The notes beneath the pieces are model-generated. The model made no database searches. It saw nothing but the letters and a program-made list of their open reading frames with translations, and was not told the DNA's origin. Positions 15,796-24,056 of a stretch of DNA of 36,172 bases are shown here, one piece after another; positions within the stretch are counted from its first letter, which is position 1; the number at the start of each line of letters is the position of its first letter. Both the position numbers and the translations under genes were made by a program. This DNA comes from an uncultured Eubacteriales bacterium. GTDB taxonomy: Bacteria > Bacillota > Clostridia > Lachnospirales > Lachnospiraceae. The DNA is taken from NCBI GenBank assembly GCA_900318405.1, contig ONKP01000011.1:1-36172 (forward strand). Direction: 5' to 3'.

Positions 15796-17291
15796 AGCGT
15801 CCCACTTCCTCTGTCACCAGAAGACTGCCTGACCGGTTCGTCAAAGTGATCCTGGCTTTTTCCGGACTTTTTACCTTCGTAGAGGAGGTTGTCGGCCCGC
15901 TTGAAAACAATTTCAAAATCATTGTCATCTGCCTGTATGAAGGTCGTGCCGCTGCAGAACGAAAGGTTGTCATCAGCGAATTCCTTCCCCAGCCCTTCGT
16001 GAAAACTGCTGCGCATGGCGTGTAAATAATGAGCGAGTTCCTTACGCGCGCTTTCTTCCGTGGTATTGTCCATACAGCCGAAGACGCCGAATTCATCACC
16101 ACCCAGTCGTCCCAGCCGGAACTCTGAACCAAATGTGCCGGAGAGGAGGGTGGAAAAACGTTTGAGAACCTGGTCGCCTGTCAGATGGCCGTGTCGGTCG
16201 TTGATCGACTTGAAATTATCCATATCCAGAATCGTAAAGCTCATGGTCCTGCCGGCTGCTTTCTGCGTGAGAAGCTCTGCTGCCAGATTGCGGAAATACT
16301 GATTGTTGTAGAGACCGGTCATGCGGTCGTGCTGCGCCTCTTCCTGCAGAGAATCCACCAGGGTATTGGCCGATCTGTTCATCCGTCGGCTCTCAAACAT
16401 GCCGTAGATGAGGAAGATGGCGACAACGATCATGATGACGAGCAGCGTTCTGAACATGAAACTGTTATTGTCGTGAATGATCAGATCTGTCGGAAGCGTG
16501 CAGATGACGCGCCAGCCGTTGCTGCATTCACCCGTCGTAATCAGAATGTCCTTCGACATCACGCTGCCGTTCTTCAGGTCACCGAGAAGAGAAACAATCC
16601 GTGCAGGAACCTTCGCACCTATTTTTTCATCAACGTTTGAATACAGCACGGTATTGTTGTCGTTAACCAGAGATACGATCATGCCGTCCAGCTGCTCCGG
16701 GATCTGAAAGACGTTCTTCAGCTCGCGGGAGTAGAAAGACACAAGAATGATGGACTGCGGATTATAACGCTGGAAGTAATAGATGTGATCCGTTTCGCCG
16801 TTCAGACCGAAGACCCAGGCTGCGCTGGCTTCCTCCTGCCCTGTGATCTGACCGAAGTCATCGTACATGCCGCCGTCTGCATACATGTCCCTGGTGATCT
16901 TCGAGAGCGAACCGAGGATGTCGTCATTGCTGTAGATGACGGCAAAATCGGCATAGTTGTCGAGGATGCTCAGATTGGTGATGGTGTCGTTGATTTTGTT
17001 GGCGGCCTGAAGCTGAGCGTACGCGTCGGCGTTTTCATCTGTCGGGTCGTAGTTGCGACAGGTATCATCGGAGAAAAGCAGTGTGGCGGATTTTTCCACC
17101 TTGGTGAGATAGGAGTCGATGTTCAGCTCCATCTGGCGGTTGCTGGCATTGATGAGACTGGCAGCATTTTCCCGCAGCATGATATTGGCTCTTCCGGAGA
17201 GAAGAACCGTTATGTACGCGGAGACCAGAAGAATCAGAGCGAAAAAGAGTAAATTTGTCCGAAGCTGTATTTTTTCAAATTCTGTTTTCAT
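15792..17291 (-). CDS. Membrane diguanylate cyclase (GGDEF)
   Basis: About 499 residues from ATG 17291 (MKTEFEKIQLRTNLLFFALI); a longer in-frame version from 17420 would add 43 residues encoded by a degenerate tandem repeat and lacking a hydrophobic segment. TM1 (about 12-32) and TM2 (about 286-307) bracket a ~250-residue extracytoplasmic sensor of Cache-like size. The GGDEF domain follows: MTGLYNNQYFRNLAAELL, ILDMDNFKSINDRHGHLTGD, then the intact active site RLGGDEFGVFG and ADNLLYEGKKSGKS. It should make c-di-GMP from two GTP. No RxxD inhibitory site precedes GGDEF. The ribosome site at 17291 is weak. It is coupled to the solute-binding protein gene, a plausible ligand-receiving partner. Confidence 0.9.
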   Translation of the reverse strand: MKTEFEKIQLRTNLLFFALILLVSAYITVLLSGRANIMLRENAASLINASNRQMELNIDSYLTKVEKSATLLFSDDTCRNYDPTDENADAYAQLQAANKINDTITNLSILDNYADFAVIYSNDDILGSLSKITRDMYADGGMYDDFGQITGQEEASAAWVFGLNGETDHIYYFQRYNPQSIILVSFYSRELKNVFQIPEQLDGMIVSLVNDNNTVLYSNVDEKIGAKVPARIVSLLGDLKNGSVMSKDILITTGECSNGWRVICTLPTDLIIHDNNSFMFRTLLVIMIVVAIFLIYGMFESRRMNRSANTLVDSLQEEAQHDRMTGLYNNQYFRNLAAELLTQKAAGRTMSFTILDMDNFKSINDRHGHLTGDQVLKRFSTLLSGTFGSEFRLGRLGGDEFGVFGCMDNTTEESARKELAHYLHAMRSSFHEGLGKEFADDNLSFCSGTTFIQADDNDFEIVFKRADNLLYEGKKSGKSQDHFDEPVRQSSGDRGSGTL

Positions 17292-17316
17292 TCGTTTTAT
17301 GATCGGATGCGGTTCT

Positions 17317-17415
17317 GTCCGTGCAGAACTGATGCATTGATGCATGTATCCTGCGTCCGTGCAGAACTGATGTATGTATCCTGCCATGCAGAACGGAAGT
17401 ATGTATCCTGTGTTA
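17317..17415. repeat. Degenerate tandem repeat upstream of GGDEF gene
   Basis: GTCCGTGCAGAACTGATG at 17317 recurs exactly at 17355, and a weaker CATGCAGAACGGAAG follows at 17385; each is followed by TATGTATCCTG or GCATGTATCCTG. On the minus strand the units read GCAGGATACAT, giving repeated SD-like AGGAT plus ATG combinations ahead of the cyclase start. Confidence 0.7.
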
Positions 17416-17420
17416 TGCAT

Positions 17421-17834
17421 CCTGCCGGGTCAAATGGAATTGTTCATTCTGACAGGAAATATGGGAATAATCTCCGAATTTTATATATTAATGACTGAAA
17501 CAAGCCTACCACGGAAAAACATGAGTGTCAATTTAATGTGAAGCTGAAAGTATTTTTGCGTTGATCATTCCCTGTTATAAATCGGGCTTTTTGTCGATTA
17601 TGATCGACAAGAGGACGGTGCTTTCACTCTTTGCCAGCCACTGTCACACATGGAGACTTCCAGTCTCCATGTGTTCCGTGGTCTGAACTGTAACAAAAGA
17701 AAAGAAAGAACAGAATTGCATGCACAGAATCAAATGGGTAGAATGGAAGCTGTAAGCAGACTGTTTCATCCGCTTGCAGAAACTGACAGAGGACTGATAC
17801 AGGTTTCGGTTGAGTTACAGTACGGGCAGGCAGC
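17421..17834. other. Gene-free spacer between divergent GGDEF and ldh genes
   Basis: No credible gene. It holds an 8-bp-arm palindrome TTGTCGAT-TATG-ATCGACAA (17591-17610), which could be an operator. It also holds a 13-bp perfect hairpin (ACACATGGAGACT at 17646-17658 with AGTCTCCATGTGT at 17662-17674), whose 3' arm extends into the 20-nt segment shared exactly with 3301-3320. Confidence 0.6.
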
Positions 17835-17877
17835 ATAAACATGATGGAATGAACATGATAAACATGATGGTATGAAC
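17835..17877 (+). repeat. Two 20-nt direct repeats upstream of ldh
   Basis: The 20-nt unit beginning ATAAACATGATGG and ending ATGAAC occurs at 17835-17854 and 17858-17877 with one mismatch and a 23-nt period, 32 nt before ldh. It may be a regulator site or a simple duplication. Confidence 0.75.
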
Positions 17878-17908
17878 GTTATCATCACTATGAACAGGGA
17901 GGCTGTAA

Positions 17909-18850
17909 ATGAATTTACGCAAGGTAGCAATCGTAGGATGTGGTTTCGTCGGCTCTTCATCGGCCTTCGCGCTGATGCAGAGCGGCATGTTCAACGAGAT
18001 GGTCCTGATCGATATGGATCACCAGAAGGCTGAGGGAGAGGCGCTCGACATCAGCGACGGCGTTCCCTTTGTCAGCCCGACAAAAATATACGCGGGCGAT
18101 TATGATGACGCCGCCGATGCCGGCATCATCGTCGTGACCGCCGGTGCGGCGCAAAAGCCCGGAGAGACAAGGCTTGATCTTGTACACAAGAACGTGGGCA
18201 TATACCGCTCCATTATCCCGGAGATCGCAAAGAGAAATTTTGAGGGAATCCTTCTTATTGTATCTAATCCGGTAGACATCCTGACCTACACAGCCGTGAA
18301 GCTGAGCGGACTGCCGGAAAACCGCGTCATCGGTTCGGGTACAGTGCTCGATTCCGCACGCCTCCGTTCCCGTCTCGGAGAGCATCTGAAGGTCGACAGC
18401 CGAAGCGTTCATGCTTTTATCATCGGTGAGCATGGCGACAGCGAGATCGCTGCTTTCAACAGCGCTAATGTATCCGGTGTGCCGCTCTCAGCGTTCTGCG
18501 AGATGCGTGGCCATTATCATCACGAGGAGTCACAGGAGAATATCGAGGAGCAGGTCAAGAACAGCGCCTATGAGATCATCTCGAAAAAGCATGCCACCTA
18601 TTACGGCATAGCGATGTCCGTGCGCCGGATCTGCGAGGCCATTGTTCATGATGAAAAATCCATCCTGCCGATCTCCGTTGTCATGCACGGCGAGTACGGC
18701 GTTGAAAATGTTGCGCTTTCCATGCCTTCGATTGTCGGCGCAGACGGCTTTGAACAGCACGTACCGATCCCGCTGTCAAAGGACGAGCAGGAACAGCTTC
18801 TCAAATCGGCAGCTACTCTCGGAAAGATAATCGCAGATGAAGGCATCTGA
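17909..18850 (+). CDS. ldh: L-lactate dehydrogenase
   Basis: A 313-residue NAD-dependent enzyme interconverting pyruvate and L-lactate, regenerating NAD+ in fermentation. The Rossmann motif is VAIVGCGFVGSSSAFAL with the NAD-selecting Asp in MVLIDMD. The substrate loop AAQKPGETRLDLV carries Gln (lactate rather than malate specificity) and the catalytic Arg. NPVDILTY, GSGTVLDSARLRSRL (substrate Arg) and IGEHGDSE (catalytic His) are intact. ATG 17909 follows GGGAGG by 7 nt. Its stop codon lies within a 27-nt tandem duplication that also contains the first start codon of the next gene. Assignment is firm; the possible fructose-1,6-bisphosphate requirement was not assessed. Confidence 0.96.
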   Translation: MNLRKVAIVGCGFVGSSSAFALMQSGMFNEMVLIDMDHQKAEGEALDISDGVPFVSPTKIYAGDYDDAADAGIIVVTAGAAQKPGETRLDLVHKNVGIYRSIIPEIAKRNFEGILLIVSNPVDILTYTAVKLSGLPENRVIGSGTVLDSARLRSRLGEHLKVDSRSVHAFIIGEHGDSEIAAFNSANVSGVPLSAFCEMRGHYHHEESQENIEEQVKNSAYEIISKKHATYYGIAMSVRRICEAIVHDEKSILPISVVMHGEYGVENVALSMPSIVGADGFEQHVPIPLSKDEQEQLLKSAATLGKIIADEGI

Positions 18851-18890
18851 CATTTCATCACAGATGAAGGCATCTGAAATTTCATCGCAG
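18837..18890 (+). repeat. 27-nt tandem duplication across ldh stop / rsmJ start
   Basis: 18837-18863 and 18864-18890 are the same 27-nt unit (ATGAAGGCATCTGA...) with two substitutions. The first copy holds the ldh stop codon; both copies encode M-K-A-S-x-I-S-S-Q in the rsmJ frame. Confidence 0.9.
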
Positions 18891-19793
18891 AAAATCATGG
18901 ATTCCATACGGCCGCTTCCTGAGGCAGGGAAGCAGGAGCAATCATCTGCAGAGAGGGCACTTCTGCCCCCGGAGATGGAAGCGGCCGGACTGTCGCTTTT
19001 CATGGATGGCGATGCGCTGACGCTCACGGACGGGACAAATACGCTTTGCGGAGATTTTACAAGGATGAAGAAACGTCTCCGCGAGGCAAATCTGCGGCAG
19101 GAGCTTCTCGTAAAGGCAGCCCGGATAAAGTCACTGCAGGATGACCGAAAACCCGTGATTCTGGATGCAACGGCGGGATTGGGTGAGGATTCCATGCTCC
19201 TGGCCGCAGCCGGTCATCAGGTGGAGCTGTATGAAAGAGATCCCGTGATCGCTGCACTGCTTGCGGATGCGCTCCGCAGGGCAGCAGAAGACCCGGCACT
19301 GGCGGAGGCAGCCGGACGGATGCATCTGCACAGCGGGGACAGCGAAGCAGCCATGAGAGAATACGCACGGCGCATGCATCGCGAAACCACTAAGAAATCG
19401 GAAATATGTCTGCAAAACAAAGAAGATGTTAAAGCTGAAGAAAAATGCGCTGAGACCCAAAAGCGTGATTCAGATCAGGCAGGAATGAACGGAGACGAAT
19501 CAGCAGATGCGGAGCTCACAGCAATCGACATCATCTATTTGGATCCGATGTTTCCCGGCCGGCATAAAAGCGGCCTTGTCGGAAAGAAATTTCAACTGTT
19601 GCAGCAACTGGAGAGCCCGTGTGCGGACGAGGAAGAACTGATGCAGGCGGCACTTGCAGCGGAACCTGCGAAGATCATCATCAAGCGACCGGTGAAAGGA
19701 CCGTATCTGGCAGGCAGGAAGCCTTCCTATTCTCTGATGGGAAAGACGGTTCGCTATGACTGTCTGGTGTTTCCGGAAAACCACCATGTGTAA
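18837..19793 (+). CDS. RsmJ-like class I SAM-dependent methyltransferase
   Basis: A 318-residue protein similar to RsmJ, which methylates G1516 of 16S rRNA at N2 in E. coli. Motif I is DATAGLGEDSMLLAAAGHQV (about 103-122) and the acidic strand end is LYERDPVIAALLADAL. The catalytic-type motif is IIYLDPMFPGRHKSGLVGKK, and IIIKRPVKGPYLAG matches the family C-terminus. Two oddities: the N-terminus is extended by a duplicated nonapeptide from the 27-nt repeat, and residues about 180-220 between motifs hold a Lys/Glu-rich hydrophilic insert (NKEDVKAEEKCAETQKRDSD). No good SD marks the start; ATG 18837, 18864 and 18898 are all possible. The first overlaps the ldh stop. Confidence 0.82.
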   Translation: MKASDISSQMKASEISSQKIMDSIRPLPEAGKQEQSSAERALLPPEMEAAGLSLFMDGDALTLTDGTNTLCGDFTRMKKRLREANLRQELLVKAARIKSLQDDRKPVILDATAGLGEDSMLLAAAGHQVELYERDPVIAALLADALRRAAEDPALAEAAGRMHLHSGDSEAAMREYARRMHRETTKKSEICLQNKEDVKAEEKCAETQKRDSDQAGMNGDESADAELTAIDIIYLDPMFPGRHKSGLVGKKFQLLQQLESPCADEEELMQAALAAEPAKIIIKRPVKGPYLAGRKPSYSLMGKTVRYDCLVFPENHHV

Positions 19794-19810
19794 GACAGGA
19801 GAATGAAATT

Positions 19811-20479
19811 ATGGTAGAAGATTCTCATAAGACTGACAGTGTTTCGACAGCCGCTGATCCTTCCATGGCTGAAAGCTCTCTGGATGCATTTACCCGGAAA
19901 TTGTCTGCAAAGACTTCCGTTCCGGGTGGCGGCGGGGCAGCAGCGCTGGCGGGTGCACTGGCTGCGGCGCTCGGTGCCATGACCGGCAACTTCACGATTG
20001 GAAAGAAGAAATACAGGGACAACGAGCCGCGCCTGATTCAGATGGGACAGCGAGAGGAAGAGCTTCGCAGGGGGCTGCTGGCGCAGATTGATGCCGATGC
20101 GCAGGCGTTTGAGCCGCTCTCCAGAGCCTACGCGATTCCGAAGGATGATCCGACGCGGGACGAAACGCTGGAGAAATGTCTTTATGAAGCTGCGCAGCCG
20201 CCCTTCATGATCCTTAAGCTGAGTGCGGAGGCAGCGGAGCTTGCAGCGGAATATGCGGACATCGGCTCCCGGCTGATGCTTTCAGATGCCGGATGTGCGG
20301 CGGCGATGGCGGAGGCGGCTATACAGGCAGGCTACCTGAATGTCCTTGCGAATACACGACTGATGAAGAACCGTGACCGTGCGGGGCATATGAACATGGA
20401 GGCCGGCAAGATCCTGAACAGCGGTCTCCGGGCAGCACAGCAGACCGTGCACATCGTGACGGAGACTTTCGGGAATTGA
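19811..20479 (+). CDS. fchA: FchA-like methenyl-THF cyclohydrolase / formimino-THF cyclodeaminase
   Basis: A 222-residue protein of the FTCD C-terminal family. SVPGGGGAAALAGALAAALG (about 36-55) and FTIGKKKY are the family signature, followed by a helical bundle with LAAEYADIGSRLMLSDAGCA and a terminal LRAAQQTVHIV. In purinolytic clostridia and acetogens this fold acts as methenyl-THF cyclohydrolase; elsewhere it removes ammonia from formimino-THF. The fhs gene next door favours the one-carbon reading. ATG 19811 has AGGAG 9 nt upstream; the first 25 residues are a variable hydrophilic extension. No folD lies between it and fhs. Confidence 0.85.
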   Translation: MVEDSHKTDSVSTAADPSMAESSLDAFTRKLSAKTSVPGGGGAAALAGALAAALGAMTGNFTIGKKKYRDNEPRLIQMGQREEELRRGLLAQIDADAQAFEPLSRAYAIPKDDPTRDETLEKCLYEAAQPPFMILKLSAEAAELAAEYADIGSRLMLSDAGCAAAMAEAAIQAGYLNVLANTRLMKNRDRAGHMNMEAGKILNSGLRAAQQTVHIVTETFGN

Positions 20480-20596
20480 CTGGAGACAACGGAGGAAGCG
20501 AATTTTATCAACCGGGGCCTTAGGGATTATGAAAATGATAATATCAGAGTTCTGACGTATGACGAGATATCTGAAGTATATTCGGAAACGGATTAG
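20480..20596 (+). pseudogene. Possible coding remnant in frame after fchA stop
   Basis: Directly after the fchA TGA the same frame stays open for 38 codons to TAG, with protein-like composition (NRGLRDYENDNIRVLTYDEI and SEVYSETD). It has no start codon or ribosome site. It may be the tail of a lost gene or chance; I cannot name a family. Confidence 0.25.
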
Positions 20597-20760
20597 AGAT
20601 TAATAGCCGGATTACGGCACAGACTTGTGCATGATTCAGAAGATGCAGAATCTTGATTTAAATCATGTAAATGTCGCTTGTGCCGGCATAGAATAAGAGA
20701 TGAAGCCGCGAAAGCGGAAACAGGAATGCAGCGGGAGCAAAGCTCCGGGAGGGAAAAGCA
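20597..20760 (+). other. Leader region of fhs
   Basis: Several small hairpins: GCACA-GACT-TGTGC, a TGATTTAAATCA palindrome, and GGAGC-AAA-GCTCC immediately before the GGGAGGG ribosome site. I looked for a THF riboswitch and could not recognise one. Confidence 0.3.
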
Positions 20761-22440
20761 ATGGCATACAAATCAGATATTGAGATCGCGCAGGAAACCG
20801 TGCCGGTGCGGATCGCAGAGATCGCCGACAAACTTGGGATTCCGGAAGACAGCGTGGATCTGTACGGAAAGTACAAGGCAAAGGTCGATTACAATATTCT
20901 GAAAGACATGGCAGATAAGCCGGACGGCAAGCTGATCCTCGTGACGGCGATCACACCTACACCCGCGGGCGAAGGCAAGACGACGACCTCCGTAGGACTT
21001 GCTGATGCCATGAACCGTCTCGAATATAAGACGATCGCAGCGCTCCGCGAGCCGTCACTCGGTCCGGTATTCGGTATCAAGGGCGGTGCAGCCGGCGGTG
21101 GTTACGCACAGGTCATCCCGATGGAAGACATCAACCTGCATTTCACCGGTGATATCCACGCCATCGGCGCGGCCAACAACCTGCTCGCCGCCATGCTTGA
21201 CAATCACATCCAGCAGGGCAATGCGCTCGGCATCGACCCGAAGAGCATCACGTGGAAGAGATGCGTGGACATGAATGACCGCCAGCTCCGTCATATCGTG
21301 GACGGCCTCGGCGGAAGGATGCAGGGCGTTCCGCGTGAGGACGGTTTTGATATCACCGTGGCCAGTGAGGTCATGGCCGTACTCTGCCTGGCGTCGGATA
21401 TCGATGATCTGAAGGCACGGCTGGCCCGGATCGTTGTCGGTTATACCTATGACAACAAGCCGGTGACGGCAGCGGATCTGAAGGCACAGGGTGCCATGGC
21501 GGCACTGCTGAAGGACGCGCTGAAACCGAACCTGGTCCAGACACTGGAGCACAATCCGGTCTTCATTCACGGCGGCCCCTTTGCCAATATCGCTCACGGC
21601 TGCAACTCGATTATGGCGACCAGAATGGCCATGAAGTTCGGCGATTACTGTGTGACAGAGGCAGGCTTTGCCGCGGACCTCGGTGCCGAGAAATTCCTCG
21701 ATATCAAGTGCCGCGTCAACGGACTGAAGCCGTCTGCTGTCGTCATCGTGGCAACGGTTCGCGCGCTGAAGTATCACGGCGGTGTGCCGAAGAACGAACT
21801 GAATGAGGAGAATCTGGAAGCACTGGAAAAAGGCATGCCGAACCTTCTGCAGCATCTGTCCAATATTCAGAACGTATATCATCTGCCTGTTGTCGTCGCC
21901 ATCAATGCTTTTCCGACAGATACGAAGGCCGAACTCGACCTCGTGGAAGAAGAGTGCCGCGAGCAGGGCGTGAATGTGGCCCTCTCCGAGGTATGGGCGA
22001 AAGGCGGCGAGGGAGGCATCGAGCTCGCCAAAGAAGTTGTGAGACTCTGCGGTGAATCTAATGATGATTTTTCCTTCTCCTATGACGTCAATGACAGCAT
22101 CGAGAAAAAAATAAACGACATCGCCGTCCGCATCTATCACGCGGATGGAGCAGACTTCGCACCGGCAGCGAAGAGATCAATGAAGCAGCTGTCAGAAAAC
22201 GGTTATGACAAACTGCCGATCTGCATCGCGAAGACACAGTACAGCTTCTCCGACAACGCAAAGCTGATCGGCGCGCCGAAGGGCTTCCGTATCAAGATCC
22301 GCGATCTCAAGGTGAGCGCGGGCGCCGGCTTCATCGTGGCCTACGCCGGCGACATCATGACGATGCCGGGACTTCCGAAGGTGCCGGCAGCCGAGAACAT
22401 CGACGTCGACAGTACAGGCAGGATTACTGGGCTGTTCTGA
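20761..22440 (+). CDS. fhs: Formate--tetrahydrofolate ligase
   Basis: A 559-residue enzyme that makes 10-formyl-THF from formate, THF and ATP: the entry point of formate into the folate pool and the methyl branch of the Wood-Ljungdahl pathway. The P-loop-like [20 protein letters not shown] (residues about 61-80), [20 protein letters not shown] and [20 protein letters not shown] are family hallmarks, as are [16 protein letters not shown] and the C-terminal [19 protein letters not shown]. Full length. ATG 20761 lies behind GGGAGGG. Together with fchA, 281 nt upstream, it gives two consecutive steps from formate to methenyl/methylene-THF. The presence of fhs alone does not show acetogenesis. Confidence 0.97.
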   Translation: MAYKSDIEIAQETVPVRIAEIADKLGIPEDSVDLYGKYKAKVDYNILKDMADKPDGKLILVTAITPTPAGEGKTTTSVGLADAMNRLEYKTIAALREPSLGPVFGIKGGAAGGGYAQVIPMEDINLHFTGDIHAIGAANNLLAAMLDNHIQQGNALGIDPKSITWKRCVDMNDRQLRHIVDGLGGRMQGVPREDGFDITVASEVMAVLCLASDIDDLKARLARIVVGYTYDNKPVTAADLKAQGAMAALLKDALKPNLVQTLEHNPVFIHGGPFANIAHGCNSIMATRMAMKFGDYCVTEAGFAADLGAEKFLDIKCRVNGLKPSAVVIVATVRALKYHGGVPKNELNEENLEALEKGMPNLLQHLSNIQNVYHLPVVVAINAFPTDTKAELDLVEEECREQGVNVALSEVWAKGGEGGIELAKEVVRLCGESNDDFSFSYDVNDSIEKKINDIAVRIYHADGADFAPAAKRSMKQLSENGYDKLPICIAKTQYSFSDNAKLIGAPKGFRIKIRDLKVSAGAGFIVAYAGDIMTMPGLPKVPAAENIDVDSTGRITGLF

Positions 22441-22532
22441 ATACAGTCTATCATTGATAAACCGCACAGGCCATAAAACAGCTTCCGCAGTTTTTCAGAT
22501 ATAATTTACATGGCACGCGTATTTTCAGTTAA

Positions 22533-22598
22533 TGTTAAGGCAGTTCCAAGCCTGTTAAGGTATTGTTAAGAATCATTCAAACCGTGAGGATGTATAAT
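22533..22598 (+). promoter_or_regulatory. Promoter with repeated TGTTAAG motif before GT2 gene
   Basis: TATAAT lies at about 22593-22598. Upstream, TGTTAAGG occurs at 22533 and 22553 and TGTTAAG at 22564; the last two are 11 nt apart and a degenerate copy (AGTTCC) sits 11 nt before 22553. Direct repeats of TTAACA-type hexamers with 11-nt spacing are the pattern of Gram-positive PhoP boxes, here in reverse orientation. The rest of 22441-22696 shows nothing more. Confidence 0.4.
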
Positions 22599-22696
22599 AA
22601 AAGAATCGAACAGGGGGATGAGAGACAGAAAACGAACAGGAAGACGGCTGCTGCCTGACCGGATCACGGGACAGGAGAACCGCTGAGGGGACTGCT

Positions 22697-23956
22697 ATGA
22701 CTGGTGTTGAGATTCTTTGTATCATTCTGACGGCGATCATGGGCGTGTACGGTGCGTATTACGTGGTATTCGGCATCATCGGCCTGCTGCACCGTTACCA
22801 TAACTTTGCACATTGTGAGAAAAAGCATCACTTCACCGTGCTGGTTCCCGCGAGAAACGAGGAAGCGGTGATCGGTGAATGTGTCGACAGTCTGAAGAAG
22901 CAGCATTACCCGAAGAACTGCTACACGATCAACGTCATCTGCGACCACTGTACCGACCGCACGGCGGAGATCGCCAGAAAGCATGGCGCGCAGATCATCA
23001 TCAATGAGGCGGATACCCATTCCAAGGGAGAAGTGCTTCGGCGCGTCTTTCATCTGACGAAGAAACGGATCCGGACGGACGCCTATATAATTTTTGATGC
23101 CGACAATCTGGTGGATCCGGATTACCTGTCACGCATGAACGATGCCTACGGCGAGGGATACCGCGTCGCACAGGGACGCCGCGTGGGCAAAAATATCGGC
23201 GACAGCTGGGTGAGCACCTGCTACGAGCTGTTTTTCATCATCCAGAATAATTTCCTGAATCACGCGCGTTTCTGTGTGGGAAAGAGCAGTTACCTGAATG
23301 GTACGGGCGTCATGATCTCCAAGGATATCGTCGACAGGGATCTCTTCCTGGGTCGTTCGGTTACGGAAGATATGGAGCTGGAGGCCAACCTCGCCCTGAG
23401 CGGTGTCAATATCGCCTATGTGCACGAGGCAGTGACCTATGACGAATACCCGCTGACGGCGGGCACGGCACTGAAACAGCTGCTGCGCTGGTACACCGGA
23501 CAGATGGAATGTCTGCGGCGGTTCGGCGGTACACTGCTGAAGAATGCGTTTCAGAAGAAGAGCTTTGCGTGTCTGGACAAGTTCCTGTTCTTTATCATGC
23601 AGATCGTATCCATGGTATCGCTGGGCGTCCAGATCTTATGCGCCGTCACCGGCGCGCCGGGCATCAATGTAATCCTCGCGGCAATTCCGGCCGCAGTGCT
23701 TGCTCTGGCAGCAGCAGTGATCTATCTCGCCGTAACCCTGGCACTCGTATTTGTGCTGCGGCACTTCCGCGGTCAGACAGCAGCACAAAGCCTGCCGGGA
23801 GCACTGATGTTCCCTGTATTCATGAACGTATGGATTCCTGTCAGCCTGATGTGGATGTTCGGCGGCGCGAAGAAGTACAGATGGGAGCCCATCCGGCACG
23901 TGCGTTCCCTGAACATCGAGGATATGCAGCATGCCGGCAGAGAAGAATCGGCATAA
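22697..23956 (+). CDS. Membrane family-2 glycosyltransferase
   Basis: A 419-residue inner-membrane glycosyltransferase: one N-terminal TM, a cytosolic GT-A domain and about three C-terminal TMs. Key motifs are FTVLVPARNEEAVIGECVDS, the sugar-nucleotide DxD as FDADN, the catalytic-base TED in GRSVTEDMELEANLALSG and QLLRW, a QxxRW motif of processive (synthase-like) GT2 enzymes. It probably polymerises or adds sugars to a lipid or surface polysaccharide. ATG 22697 lacks an obvious strong SD (GAGGGGAC about 10 nt upstream). It has its own promoter and no other polysaccharide genes nearby. Confidence 0.88.
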   Translation: MTGVEILCIILTAIMGVYGAYYVVFGIIGLLHRYHNFAHCEKKHHFTVLVPARNEEAVIGECVDSLKKQHYPKNCYTINVICDHCTDRTAEIARKHGAQIIINEADTHSKGEVLRRVFHLTKKRIRTDAYIIFDADNLVDPDYLSRMNDAYGEGYRVAQGRRVGKNIGDSWVSTCYELFFIIQNNFLNHARFCVGKSSYLNGTGVMISKDIVDRDLFLGRSVTEDMELEANLALSGVNIAYVHEAVTYDEYPLTAGTALKQLLRWYTGQMECLRRFGGTLLKNAFQKKSFACLDKFLFFIMQIVSMVSLGVQILCAVTGAPGINVILAAIPAAVLALAAAVIYLAVTLALVFVLRHFRGQTAAQSLPGALMFPVFMNVWIPVSLMWMFGGAKKYRWEPIRHVRSLNIEDMQHAGREESA

Positions 23957-23971
23957 TTAAAACATTATAAT

Positions 23972-24018
23972 TATTACAGGATGTTCAGAGATACAGGTAC
24001 CTCCAACCCGCAAGGCCG
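23972..24018. repeat. Dispersed repeat, copy 2 (first copy 10656-10700)
   Basis: Between the convergent GT2 and GGDEF genes. It shares ATTACAG, GATACAG-TACCTCCA and CCCGCAA with 10656-10700. Confidence 0.5.
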
Positions 24019-24056
24019 CAGACGCCGGTGATCTGTTTTCTATAATGGTTTTATTT

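Noticed and set aside
20597-20760. THF riboswitch before fhs
   Set aside because: Hairpins exist, but the conserved THF-aptamer sequence pattern is not recognisable.
21055-22140. Minus-strand open frame of 361 codons inside fhs
   Set aside because: An antisense shadow of a strongly conserved gene; His/Arg-rich composition typical of a shadow frame.
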